The notes under the pieces: generated by a model
Databases searched by the model: none
What the model saw: only the letters and a program-made list of their open reading frames with translations
Told to the model about the DNA's origin: nothing
Assembly: GCF_008298035.1 (NCBI RefSeq)
Contig: NZ_CP042910.1
Coordinates: 1,384,001 to 1,448,000, forward strand
Source: Gimesia maris
Lineage (GTDB): Bacteria > Planctomycetota > Planctomycetia > Planctomycetales > Planctomycetaceae
Length of the DNA: 64,000 nt
Direction: 5' to 3'
Shown here: positions 9,264-17,759 of the stretch, piece by piece
Position numbering within the stretch: position 1 is the first letter of the stretch
How the letters are laid out: the number at the start of each line of letters is the position of its first letter
Position numbers and translations under genes: made by a program

Positions 9264-10811
9264 ATGAAACAACTGGTTGCCAGGCAGATGATCAGCCTGT
9301 TTGTAATAGCCATGACTCTCCCGTTCTGCAGCGCAAGCCTGCAGGCCGATATTTTTACATACGTGGATGAGTCAGGCAAAACCGTTACTCTGGAAGCATC
9401 GTTGTATGGTTCTGGGAAACGTCGCTCTGAAATGATGCATGGTCTGTTAAAACCGGACGGCTCAATCGTGCTGGTTCCCCAGGGGAAAATCAAAAAACGC
9501 GAGCTCAGGGCGGCACCAAAACCACTGACGGTCGAGCAGATGTCCGAAGGTCTCACAAAGAAATTCGGCAAAGATAAATTCCGCTTCCATCTGGAGAGTC
9601 CGTTTCTGGTTGGCGTAGTGCTGGCAGCGCCCCTGGATGGTTCGGACCGTACGGAACTCCGTGTCAAAACGTTCCTGGAAAAAGCAGGACGGTTTATGCG
9701 GAATGTGGATGTCATTTTTGAAACCTACTCTCGGAAAATGGGAATCGAACTGGCGGACTATGAGTTTCCGATGGCAATGCTGATCTTTGAATCGGACAAC
9801 GATTTCGAATCGTTCGCGAAAGAGACTACCGGCCTGGGTGATGGCGTCGAAAATATCCTGGCGTATTATTCTCACGTGTCGAACAATTTGATCCTCAGGA
9901 TGAGTGAGTGCAGTTCCTTCGAGACGCCTCTGCACGAAGCCATTCACCTGCAGACGATCAATCGGGGAGTTGTCAAACGATTTGCGCCGGTTCCGACCTG
10001 GTTTATGGAAGGCATTGCCACCGGTTTTGAAGGCAAAGGAGACCGGATCAATGTCAGCCCGGATCGAATCAATACGCACTATGCTTTGATGTCTGGAGTT
10101 GCCAAGTTGCTGAACTGGGGGGAAGTTGTGGCCCTGGATGGGGTTTTCGGGGGGAGTGTGCTTTCCGGTGATGCTTATGTGCATGCCTGGGGGCTGCATT
10201 GGATGCTGGTGACGGAACATCCGAATGAATATCTCAAGTATGTGCAAAATCTATCTACCAAAGAGCCGTTTGCAGAAATATCTCCGAAAGATCAGTACAA
10301 AGAATTTGTTGAAATTCTCAAAGTCCGCCCGGAGGAACTGCAGCTGAGATTTAAAGTGCAATTGATAGAATCAATTCTCAAAGAGAAAATTAAATTGCCG
10401 TCACTGGACGATAAATACGTGCATCTGGAAAAGCACAAACAGGAAATGGCCATTGTGAAAATGACGGCGGTATCGTATTCTCCAGCACTGCCTCCTCGCA
10501 TTGAAGGCTGGCTGCAGAATATCTCGCCTTTTCGCCCGATGACATTTCATATCATGGTGCTGACCGATGCAGGAACGTATGCGGAATGGTATCTCCCCGA
10601 TGTGGGGATTCGCCGAAAAATAAAACTGAAGCCTCAGAATGCCAATAAGATCATGCGTGGCGCAACCGGAGGCCGCTGGCGCACCTATCATGTAGAGGTG
10701 GATTCTGCTTATCCGGGAAGTGAAAAAGCAGAAGCCTGGGCAGCCGGTAAATTTCCCATTCCCGCAGTGTCGCGTCGCGCTCAGGTTGATCGCTCGAGGT
10801 CAGGTCAGTAA
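9264..10811 (+). CDS. Secreted DUF1570-type putative metallopeptidase
   Basis: 515 residues from an ATG preceded by AGGTG. There is an N-terminal signal peptide (LFVIAMTLPFCSASLQA). The key motif is H224-E-A-I-H228 with a downstream glutamate at E249 in WFMEGIATGFEG. This HExxH...E layout is typical of gluzincins and of the planctomycete DUF1570 family, so a zinc-dependent peptidase fold is probable; activity in this family has not, to my knowledge, been shown. The C-terminal 150 residues are beta-rich and unassigned. The gene starts 39 bp after the FAD oxidoreductase and ends 18 bp before the sugar isomerase-like gene, so co-transcription is likely. Confidence 0.75.
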   Translation: MKQLVARQMISLFVIAMTLPFCSASLQADIFTYVDESGKTVTLEASLYGSGKRRSEMMHGLLKPDGSIVLVPQGKIKKRELRAAPKPLTVEQMSEGLTKKFGKDKFRFHLESPFLVGVVLAAPLDGSDRTELRVKTFLEKAGRFMRNVDVIFETYSRKMGIELADYEFPMAMLIFESDNDFESFAKETTGLGDGVENILAYYSHVSNNLILRMSECSSFETPLHEAIHLQTINRGVVKRFAPVPTWFMEGIATGFEGKGDRINVSPDRINTHYALMSGVAKLLNWGEVVALDGVFGGSVLSGDAYVHAWGLHWMLVTEHPNEYLKYVQNLSTKEPFAEISPKDQYKEFVEILKVRPEELQLRFKVQLIESILKEKIKLPSLDDKYVHLEKHKQEMAIVKMTAVSYSPALPPRIEGWLQNISPFRPMTFHIMVLTDAGTYAEWYLPDVGIRRKIKLKPQNANKIMRGATGGRWRTYHVEVDSAYPGSEKAEAWAAGKFPIPAVSRRAQVDRSRSGQ

Positions 10812-10829
10812 TCAATTGAAGGAAACTCG

Positions 10830-11663
10830 ATGAAACTATCACTTTCAGTGCGGATCGCTGAAGCAGCCTGTAAGACAAAATTAAATATTCCCTTTCCCCA
10901 GGTCGCCGAGATTGCAGCCGCTACCGGCTATTCTGCGCTTTGTATGCGGGCCAGTGTTGCCGGGGTACACAGTTCACAAGCAGAACTGGAAGAGATTCGA
11001 GGAATCGTGGATCAGGCAGGGCTCGTCGTTTCGATGGTGACAGCTGACCTGGATATTCCTCAAAACAACGATCAGGCTCCGCAGGCATTGCGCCATATCG
11101 AACCATCACTGCAGGTGGCGGAAGTGCTGGGCAGTCAACTGGTACGGGTCTGCCTCAAAAATCCTGACGATATTCCTTATGCTCAACAGGCTTGTGATCT
11201 GGCGGCGGAGCGGGGCATCCAGCTCGTGCACCAGTTTCATCCCGCCTGCCTGTTCGAAGAGCTGGATCAATCGATTGAAGTACTGAAGCAGATTGACCGA
11301 CCCAATTTCGGATTGATCTATGAACCAGCAAGCCTGTTGATGTGCGGGCAGAATTACGGCACAGAGGTGATTCGTGAGATTTTGCCCTGGCTCAAAAACG
11401 CATACATTCAGAATCTTGTCGTTACAAATGATGGTCCCGATCATCTGGAAACCTGGTGCCTGGGAGATCGGCCGTTTCGATTACTGCCTTACTGGGATGC
11501 TTCCGGGCAGGGCATTGATTTTGCTGAAGTCTTCGCTGGTCTGAAAGCCGTCAAGTACCAGGGATTTATGACGGTCCATCAGGCAGAGGGGATTGTGACA
11601 GCAGATGACGCGCATGCGTATGCCCTGCGATGCCGGGACTGGGTTGATTCTTTTTCATCATAA
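10830..11663 (+). CDS. Sugar phosphate isomerase/epimerase family protein (xylose-isomerase-like TIM barrel)
   Basis: 277 residues from an ATG with AAGGA about 8 nt upstream. Repeated beta-strand/helix units and metal-ligand-like positions (QLVHQFHPACLFEEL, FGLIYEPASLLMCG, GFMTVHQAEG) fit the AP-endonuclease-2/xylose-isomerase-like TIM barrel. It has no signal peptide, so it is cytosolic. Family members isomerise or epimerise sugars and inositols or act in their breakdown; the substrate cannot be read from the sequence. It lies 18 bp after the DUF1570 gene and 17 bp before the sulfatase-like gene, suggesting one transcript. Confidence 0.8.
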   Translation: MKLSLSVRIAEAACKTKLNIPFPQVAEIAAATGYSALCMRASVAGVHSSQAELEEIRGIVDQAGLVVSMVTADLDIPQNNDQAPQALRHIEPSLQVAEVLGSQLVRVCLKNPDDIPYAQQACDLAAERGIQLVHQFHPACLFEELDQSIEVLKQIDRPNFGLIYEPASLLMCGQNYGTEVIREILPWLKNAYIQNLVVTNDGPDHLETWCLGDRPFRLLPYWDASGQGIDFAEVFAGLKAVKYQGFMTVHQAEGIVTADDAHAYALRCRDWVDSFSS

Positions 11664-11680
11664 CAAAGACCTGTGATTAC

Positions 11681-13036
11681 ATGAAAAAAGCGTTTGTTGT
11701 CAGTTTTGAACAGTTACCCGCGTGCATGTTGGGCTGCTACGGACATCAATGGATCGAAACGCCAAACTTTGACCGTCTGGCTTCTCTGTCCGTATTATTT
11801 GACCAGCATTTTGCGAACGACTTGTCTTCAGTTGAGAACTCGTTTCCCTGGTGGACCGGGCAGACTCGTCCCCATGCTTTTCAAACGGCAAATCAGCAGT
11901 CACACTGTTTCGTGACGGAACTCAAGAACCAGGGGGTTGATACATCTCTGCTTCTGGAAGCGGATTCCGACTCCGGCCGAAATGCGGCACAAAGAGCACA
12001 GGAAGCGTACTTTTCCTGTTTTGAGCAGGTCGACACGATCGCAGGTACTAACGATTATCGGATCAGTGAAAGTGAGACACCGGTCGCAAAACTGATGCAG
12101 GCTGCAGTTACACGATTGCCTGAGTGGATGGCAGATTCGCGTGATCAACTGATCTGGATTCGCTCGGAAGGAGTCCCCGCCTTTCCACTGGCTCCCGAAT
12201 TTTTTGCAACCTTGTATCTGGATGAAGTGCTCGACCAGGATGAATCTGAAGAAGATTCAGAAGAACGAATTCAGGAAATTGATGATCTCACAAGCGAAGA
12301 AACAGAAACAGATCTGGAAGCAGAGGACTGGCAGGAACTGGTCTCCGCCGTCGCAGAACTGTTTACGAGTCAAGAAGAATGGTCAGGGCTGGATGAGCAG
12401 GAACGTCAGATGGCACGAGTGGTTTACGCGGGGTATGTCACGATGCTGGATCAGTGGTTTGGTCGCTTTCTGGACCGACTGTTGGAATATGCAGAATCAC
12501 ATTCCTTATTGCTGATTGTGACAGCTGCACGCGGCGGGAATTCTCTGCTGGGGCCCCTGCGACAGTCTGACATGGAAGGCCTGTTAGAGGAATCAACTCA
12601 CATTCCATTGATGATATTCCAATCTGATACAGAACAGGCAGGCAGCCGACGACAGTTTCTGACACAGCCTGCTGACCTGCCGGTCGCGCTGCGTTCCTGG
12701 TGGAATGTCAAATCTGAACATCAGTCTGATCAGGGGACCGATCTGCTGTTACTGCTGGAAGATCAGCAGGAGTTGCCAGAACCACAAATCTTTGCTGCCG
12801 ACGATGATACGCTGGCAATGCGAACATCCGAGTATTATTATCTGGAATCGCAGGTGAATCAGTTGTCTGATGGGGGGGACTATTCCGATGACCTGCAGAA
12901 AAAAGAGCTGTATCGGAAGCCCGTTGACCGTTGGGATGTTGCCGATGTGCACCTCCAGTCGCCTGAGGTTGTTGCAGAATTTACCAGTCAGCTTATGGAA
13001 TTAAAGCAGAAAAAACATGATCACAATTTACCATAA
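11681..13036 (+). CDS. Degenerate sulfatase/alkaline phosphatase superfamily protein
   Basis: 451 residues, no signal peptide. The start LGCYGHQWIETPNFDRLA is the classic sulfatase beginning, but the catalytic parts have decayed. The metal-binding DD near the N-terminus reads SFEQ, and the place of the C/S-x-P-x-R formylglycine motif (about 50-54) reads SVENS with neither Pro nor Arg. The later DHG-type metal loop reads TAARGGNSLLG. An acidic insert (about 188-222, rich in D/E/S) is unusual. The fold is probably kept while catalysis is not. The last 20 bp overlap the start of arsC, implying translational coupling. A regulatory or binding role is possible but unproven. Confidence 0.7.
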   Translation: MKKAFVVSFEQLPACMLGCYGHQWIETPNFDRLASLSVLFDQHFANDLSSVENSFPWWTGQTRPHAFQTANQQSHCFVTELKNQGVDTSLLLEADSDSGRNAAQRAQEAYFSCFEQVDTIAGTNDYRISESETPVAKLMQAAVTRLPEWMADSRDQLIWIRSEGVPAFPLAPEFFATLYLDEVLDQDESEEDSEERIQEIDDLTSEETETDLEAEDWQELVSAVAELFTSQEEWSGLDEQERQMARVVYAGYVTMLDQWFGRFLDRLLEYAESHSLLLIVTAARGGNSLLGPLRQSDMEGLLEESTHIPLMIFQSDTEQAGSRRQFLTQPADLPVALRSWWNVKSEHQSDQGTDLLLLLEDQQELPEPQIFAADDDTLAMRTSEYYYLESQVNQLSDGGDYSDDLQKKELYRKPVDRWDVADVHLQSPEVVAEFTSQLMELKQKKHDHNLP

Positions 13037-13361
13037 TCCCCGTTGTGGGAAGAGTCGACAGACACTGTCTCTGATTCAGGAAGCCGGGCAGGAACCACAG
13101 ATTATCGAATATCTGAAAACCCCGCCGACCGCGACGGAACTGGACTCCCTGTTGAAGAAGCTGAAGATGGAACCCCGCGAATTAATGCGTAAAGGGGAAG
13201 ACATCTATCGGGAATTGAAACTGGCTGAGAAGGAACTCTCACGAGACGAAGCAATTGAACTGATGATCGCGCATCCTAAATTGATCGAACGCCCGATTGT
13301 GGTGAAAGGCAGGCAGGCTGTACTCGGGCGACCTCCCGAGAATGTGAACGCACTGCTGTGA
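13017..13361 (+). CDS. arsC: ArsC family reductase (arsenate reductase, glutaredoxin-type, or YfgD-like)
   Basis: 114 residues, the normal length for the family. The active-site Cys is C10 in the HNPRCGKSR motif, and the arginines that bind the oxyanion in Escherichia coli ArsC have counterparts in LMRKGE, LIERPIV and LGRPPENV. The family reduces arsenate to arsenite with glutaredoxin and glutathione, but many members of this size without a nearby ars operon (YfgD/Spx-like) have other or unknown roles. There is no arsenite pump or ArsR here. The ATG lies inside the end of the sulfatase-like gene (20-bp overlap), so expression is probably coupled to it. Confidence 0.85.
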   Translation: MITIYHNPRCGKSRQTLSLIQEAGQEPQIIEYLKTPPTATELDSLLKKLKMEPRELMRKGEDIYRELKLAEKELSRDEAIELMIAHPKLIERPIVVKGRQAVLGRPPENVNALL

Positions 13362-13394
13362 TCCTCTGTCGAAGTGATTCCACGCTCCAAAGGT

Positions 13395-14048
13395 TCACAG
13401 GACATTCCGCCCGACGAGTAATCCGATTGAAAAGGTCAACGCCCCAAAGGTGATCAGAAGAATCACCCAGGTCATGGTCGGTAATTCGAACCGGGCGGAG
13501 CGTTTCAGCTTGTTCTTCTTGTTTTCTGCCAGTACGTCAGCAGCGCGTTTCTGCGCGAGGCTTGCCAGATTCGAGAGTTCCTCAGCATGGTTGACTTCAC
13601 TCTGATTCGAAGAATCAACCTGTAACTGACTGACGGGCAGGGCTTGACTCTCAGGTGCAGAGGATACGTGAGCTGGTTCCAACTGCTGAGGGGGTTCTGC
13701 GGCTTGCAGGGATTTAACGGGAATCGCTTTGAACGCTTCCTCAGGAATCGAAGTCTGTTCCGGGTTTTGTGATGGGGCTGAGGAAGTCAGGGATTCGTGA
13801 ATCTGCTCGGAGACTTTCTGTTTATCGAGGGTGACATTCGCACCAATGGCTGCCAGTTCATCCAGGGCATTAGCCAGTTCTGCATCTTTCAGATCGAGTC
13901 GAGGTTGCGGAATCGGTGCCACTTCACCATCCAGCCCAGGTACGCGTACGGATAAACCACAGGTCGGACAATCGACCACCTCTCCTGCTTTGGAACGCGA
14001 GATTCCCATCAGTTGATCACAATGTTGACATCGAAATTTGATCGGCAT
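13395..14048 (-). CDS. Zinc-ribbon protein with C-terminal membrane anchor
   Basis: 217 residues. The N-terminus carries two CxxC pairs (C7/C10 and C27/C30, 16 residues between), a zinc ribbon of the kind common in planctomycete proteins (KFRCQHCDQLMGI...DCPTCG). The middle (about 45-190) is polar, Q/S/P/A-rich and probably disordered. The C-terminus is one hydrophobic helix (about 193-214) ending near the last residue, so the protein is probably tail-anchored with the ribbon in the cytosol. Function is unknown. It converges on arsC with only 33 bp between and is divergent from the oxidoreductase at 14337. Confidence 0.75.
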   Translation of the reverse strand: MPIKFRCQHCDQLMGISRSKAGEVVDCPTCGLSVRVPGLDGEVAPIPQPRLDLKDAELANALDELAAIGANVTLDKQKVSEQIHESLTSSAPSQNPEQTSIPEEAFKAIPVKSLQAAEPPQQLEPAHVSSAPESQALPVSQLQVDSSNQSEVNHAEELSNLASLAQKRAADVLAENKKNKLKRSARFELPTMTWVILLITFGALTFSIGLLVGRNVL

Positions 14049-14239
14049 GCTGCAAGTTCTTAATACGACTGAAATAGCGTCTATTGAAATCGATTCAGAT
14101 CCATTCCCGATTCAGTGGGACTGGAAATCTTCCGGAAACGGCTGTCGACTGTACTCATCTTTGAAAGATAGGAACTCATAAAATGTGACAGAAATGCGTA
14201 ATGTATGTAGAATGTCAGGATATATTCAGTACTCTTATC

Positions 14240-14248
14240 TGTTATAAT
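14240..14248 (+). promoter_or_regulatory. Extended -10 promoter for the Gfo/Idh/MocA gene
   Basis: TGTTATAAT is a perfect TGn extended -10 with consensus TATAAT at 14243-14248. No good -35 hexamer lies 16-18 bp upstream, as expected for an extended -10 promoter. Transcription would start near 14255, giving a leader of about 80 nt before the GTG at 14337. The rest of the 288-bp divergent gap (14049-14336) is AT-rich and shows no convincing gene. Confidence 0.5.
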
Positions 14249-14336
14249 AGACACAGGATCGATGAGAATAAATCCATGATTGGGAACAAATTCAAAAGTT
14301 CCCATATCATTGGGAGTTAGCGCAAGAGGTTTTTAA

Positions 14337-15650
14337 GTGGACGTAGAAGAATTTTTGAAACGGGACGTCAATCGCAGGCAGTTTCTGGATCGTAGTGCGC
14401 GCAATGCAGCAGGGATGGCAGCCGGGGTGGTTGGACTGGCGAGTAATCTTGCACGCGCTGAATCTTCGCCCGGCGAACGGGTTGTACTGGCGGGAATCGG
14501 CGTACGCGGGCAGGGGAAATTCCTGACTTCCAGCATGGCCGAATTTCCCGATGTACGCGTAAAGACCATCTGCGATGTAGATGAATCGGTTGCACCAGCG
14601 GCGATCAAATCGATTGAAAAAGGGCAGGGAGTTGCTCCCGGCTTTGTAACCGATTTCCGCAGAGTCCTGGATGACCCGGAGATTGATGGAGTCGTCATCG
14701 CGACTCCCGATCACTGGCACGCCTTGATGGCTATCATGGCCTGCCAGGCGGGAAAAGATGTTTATGTGGAAAAACCGGTTTCGCATAATCTCAACGAGGG
14801 GCTGAAGATTATCGAAGCGGCCAGAAAACACCAGCGCGTCGTTCAATCCGGTATTCATCAACGCAGTGGTTCGCATTTTCAGTCAGCCATTGATTTTGTT
14901 CAGAGTGGGAAGTTGGGTGAGGTCAAACTGGCCAAGGCTTGGATCATTCATCGACGCAAACCGATCGGCAAAAAGAAAAACACCCCGATCCCCGCTGGCG
15001 TGAATTATGATCTCTGGCTGGGACCCGCTGCCAGCCGTCCTTTTAATCCGAATCGCTTTCACTATAACTGGCACTGGTTTTGGGATTATGGGACCGGTGA
15101 AATGGGGAACTGGGGTGTTCACATGCTGGACATTGCCCGCTGGGGACTGGGTGTCGATTTACCAGAACGGATCTCAGCTTCCGGTGGAAAATATTTCTTC
15201 AACGATGACCAGGAAACCCCGGACACCCAGGTTGTCCAGTATAGTTACTCTGACAAAACTATTGTCTGGGAACATCGTCTCTGGAGCACCCATGGTATGG
15301 AAGGCCGAAATGCGGCCGCCGCATTTTATGGGGATAAGGGAACGCTGGTCGTCGATCGTGGCGGCTGGAAAGTTTACGATCAGAAAGATGCCGCGACTTC
15401 CGGGACCAGTGACCAGGCGACTTCACACCACCGAAACTTTATCGACTGTATCAAAACCCGTAAAACGCCGACTTCGGATATTGAGATCGGTCATGTCTCC
15501 AGTGCGCTCTGCCATCTGGGAAATGTCGCGTTTCGTGCGGGGCAGGAAATTCAATTCGATACACGCCTGAATCAAATTATCGGGAACGAACAGGCCAACG
15601 CACTTCTCGGTCGTGAATATCGACAGGACTGGGAACTGCCTCAAGTCTGA
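14337..15650 (+). CDS. Tat-exported Gfo/Idh/MocA family oxidoreductase
   Basis: 437 residues from a GTG; AAGAGG about 8 nt upstream and the lack of another start before the signal peptide support it. The N-terminus has a twin-arginine motif (R13-R14-QFL) and a hydrophobic AAGMAAGVVGLA stretch, so export of a folded, cofactor-loaded protein by Tat is likely. The NAD(P)-binding motif is LAGIGVRGQGKF, the DHWHA and EKPVSHN motifs follow, and the C-terminal substrate domain has GNWGVHMLDIARW. Members oxidise or reduce sugars and related compounds, and planctomycetes hold many. The substrate is unknown. It appears monocistronic, ending in the hairpin at 15676-15711. Confidence 0.88.
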   Translation: MDVEEFLKRDVNRRQFLDRSARNAAGMAAGVVGLASNLARAESSPGERVVLAGIGVRGQGKFLTSSMAEFPDVRVKTICDVDESVAPAAIKSIEKGQGVAPGFVTDFRRVLDDPEIDGVVIATPDHWHALMAIMACQAGKDVYVEKPVSHNLNEGLKIIEAARKHQRVVQSGIHQRSGSHFQSAIDFVQSGKLGEVKLAKAWIIHRRKPIGKKKNTPIPAGVNYDLWLGPAASRPFNPNRFHYNWHWFWDYGTGEMGNWGVHMLDIARWGLGVDLPERISASGGKYFFNDDQETPDTQVVQYSYSDKTIVWEHRLWSTHGMEGRNAAAAFYGDKGTLVVDRGGWKVYDQKDAATSGTSDQATSHHRNFIDCIKTRKTPTSDIEIGHVSSALCHLGNVAFRAGQEIQFDTRLNQIIGNEQANALLGREYRQDWELPQV

Positions 15651-15675
15651 TTCCAGGCAAACCTGATTTCAAAAT

Positions 15676-15713
15676 AAAACATCCTGACAGCAGTTGCCGT
15701 CAGGATGTTTTTA
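15676..15713. terminator. Bidirectional Rho-independent terminator
   Basis: A 16-bp arm (15676-15691, AAAACATCCTGACAGC) pairs with 15696-15711 with one mismatch across a 4-nt loop. The arm ends in A4 on one side and T4-T5 on the other, so it can terminate both the plus-strand oxidoreductase gene (15650) and the minus-strand Tad operon (stop at 15738). Confidence 0.9.
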
Positions 15714-15737
15714 TATTAACTGGTTGTCCGCCAGAGA

Positions 15738-16850
15738 TTAGGGTCCACCAACCTGCTGGAACATATCGGTGGTACTGTTCAGGCTGTCGCTACCGCCGGA
15801 ATGGAAGAAGTCGGAAAGTTCCACAATCGCGGGGCCGAGCAGAAAGATATATATCGCCGGCATCAGGCAGAGTACCGTGGGGAACAACAGTTTGAATGTC
15901 GCTTTGTTGGCTTTTTCGTCGGCACGTTGTGACAGGCTTTCCCGCATATTATCACTGTATTCCTGTAAGGCCGATGTCACATTCGTACCCATCTGGTCTG
16001 TCTGAATCAGCAGTGCGGCGAAGGAATGCACTTCCGGTACATCGATACGTTTACTGAAGTTGGATAGTGCCTGTGAGAACGTTCCAATCGAGGATTGTTC
16101 GATTACGATTTTGAGTTCGTGTGCCAGCGCTGGATAGACCTTGGCCAGCTCAGAGATGATTTTTTTTAAGGCATGTGGAACCGTCATCCCTTGAGAAACA
16201 CACATGTTTAACATGTCCAGCATGTCCGGAATACCCTGTTCAATTTCACTTCTACGGTCGGAAGCTTTACTGGTTACAATCAGGAACGGAACCGCCCAGA
16301 CCAGGATCGGTACGATCAGCATGGCTACCAGAATCGGGATTTCAAATCGTTCTGGAGCAAGCAGTAAGACACCCCCGAAAAACAGCAGCGTTCCCAGAAT
16401 CGAAATGAATCGAATGGCTGAGAAATTATGTAACGCGTGAGGTTGATAGTATCCTGCCGCCTGTAATTCTTTCTTCGTCTTAGCACGACGCTCTTCTGAT
16501 TCGGGCATCATTTCAGCCAGAGCAGGTGTTGCCGAACCGAAGATGTAATCATCGCCGCCCATGGATGGCACATCGCCTGCTTCGACGAGAGGCAGTGTAG
16601 AAGCAGTCTGCTTACTCGTATTGATCGCAGAAAACAGCTGGCGATGCTCCCAGGTCGCTGTCGTGATACTGGCAGATGTGGTAGAGGGAGCCAGTGTTGT
16701 CCGCTCTGGTTGAACCTCTGCTTCCTGGGATTCGTGGCTTGGCTCTGTCTTCTGTGGTTTCCGCTTACGGATGATGCGATACAGCATCCATAACACGATC
16801 AGACCACAGAGACTGTAAAAGATGGAAATGGTAATAGTTGGTGTAAACAT
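15738..16850 (-). CDS. tadC: Tad pilus inner-membrane platform protein TadC (type II secretion F family)
   Basis: 370 residues. After one N-terminal membrane helix and a long polar linker (about 25-140) come two further helices, then the T2SSF domain (about 205-330) with the helical core typical of GspF/TadB/TadC, and a C-terminal helix (CLMPAIYIFLLGPAIVEL). TadB and TadC form the inner-membrane platform worked by the TadA ATPase. It is the last gene of the operon, 48 bp after tadB. The linker before the second membrane pair is longer than I expect for TadC and ends with a motif-like MGGDDYIFGSATPALAEMM patch; its role is unknown. Confidence 0.9.
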   Translation of the reverse strand: MFTPTITISIFYSLCGLIVLWMLYRIIRKRKPQKTEPSHESQEAEVQPERTTLAPSTTSASITTATWEHRQLFSAINTSKQTASTLPLVEAGDVPSMGGDDYIFGSATPALAEMMPESEERRAKTKKELQAAGYYQPHALHNFSAIRFISILGTLLFFGGVLLLAPERFEIPILVAMLIVPILVWAVPFLIVTSKASDRRSEIEQGIPDMLDMLNMCVSQGMTVPHALKKIISELAKVYPALAHELKIVIEQSSIGTFSQALSNFSKRIDVPEVHSFAALLIQTDQMGTNVTSALQEYSDNMRESLSQRADEKANKATFKLLFPTVLCLMPAIYIFLLGPAIVELSDFFHSGGSDSLNSTTDMFQQVGGP

Positions 16851-16898
16851 GGGATTACCCTCGCCAGTTTCTGGCAGGTTTCAATTAAATCTTTGTTA

Positions 16899-17756
16899 TC
16901 AGCTACGTTGACTGGTTTTTAATACCCTCAAGACCCACAGAGAGCCAATTACCTGTAAGGCGATAGCGGTAAACGTTGCGCCCCGCCCCCAGGAAGAAGC
17001 CATCAAAGTCGTCAGATAGGTCGGATCTCTTAATATGAAGAACCCTAAAATCAGTGGTGGCAGCAAAATCATCAGGACCGCAGTGGCACGGCTACCGGCC
17101 GTCGCTGTCCGCAGACGTCCCAGGAACAGTACACGGTCGCGAATGGTTCGTGCCAGGCGTTCCAGAACTTTCACCAGGTCCCCCCCGGTTTCCTGATGGA
17201 CAATCAACGCCATCGAAAGAATGTTCAAACTGGCGACTCCGGTTCGCTCGTACAGACCGTCCAAAGCTGCCTTCATGGAAACACCCATCTGTAAACGTCG
17301 TGATGCTTCCTTGAGTTCATCTCCCAGGGGAGCAGGTGTTTTCTCAGCAACATTGATGAAACAATGTGTCAGACTGCGTCCGGTTTTAGCAGCACGTGCC
17401 AGCTCGTCAATCATATCGGACAACTGGTCATTGATCTTATTTTGACGGCGTGACCTGCTGAATATCAGGTACCCGATCGGAGCCATACCCCCTACCATGA
17501 AGGCAATCGATGTGGAAAGGAAGTTTTCCTGCAGGATGAATATCAGGCCACCAGCCAGGGTTGCAGTCATCAGGCAGAGAAACAGGATCACCCCCGGGTT
17601 GGCATCAAGCCCGGAGTGGATAATCAACTCATCAAAACCGCCATTCAAACGGTTTCCAAGCTGCTTGGAATCGTTGACAGCATACCGATCCTGATCGCGG
17701 AGGATATCCGAAAAGTTTTCCATATTTTTGGTGTTAACAGCGGCGTCAGTGGCCAT
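16899..17756 (-). CDS. tadB: Tad pilus inner-membrane platform protein TadB
   Basis: 285 residues, with two N-terminal membrane helices (about 55-95), a T2SSF domain (MIDELARAAKTGRSLTHCF...; MALIVHQETGGDLVKVLERLA) and two C-terminal helices (ATAVLMILLPPLILGFFIL; FTAIALQVIGSLWVLRVL). The TGGDL patch is characteristic of TadB. It would pair with TadC and couple to TadA. Its start is 3 bp after the tadA stop, so translation is probably coupled. Confidence 0.92.
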   Translation of the reverse strand: MATDAAVNTKNMENFSDILRDQDRYAVNDSKQLGNRLNGGFDELIIHSGLDANPGVILFLCLMTATLAGGLIFILQENFLSTSIAFMVGGMAPIGYLIFSRSRRQNKINDQLSDMIDELARAAKTGRSLTHCFINVAEKTPAPLGDELKEASRRLQMGVSMKAALDGLYERTGVASLNILSMALIVHQETGGDLVKVLERLARTIRDRVLFLGRLRTATAGSRATAVLMILLPPLILGFFILRDPTYLTTLMASSWGRGATFTAIALQVIGSLWVLRVLKTSQRS

Positions 17757-17759
17757 GTT

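Noticed and set aside
9462..10247. 261-codon open frame on the minus strand
   Set aside because: It lies wholly opposite the DUF1570 gene, which has a signal peptide, an HExxH motif and a ribosome-binding site; the antisense product is of mixed composition with no recognisable domain.
14081..14305. 74-codon minus-strand frame in the gap before the Gfo/Idh/MocA gene
   Set aside because: It covers the extended -10 promoter, and its composition is not protein-like; probably non-coding.
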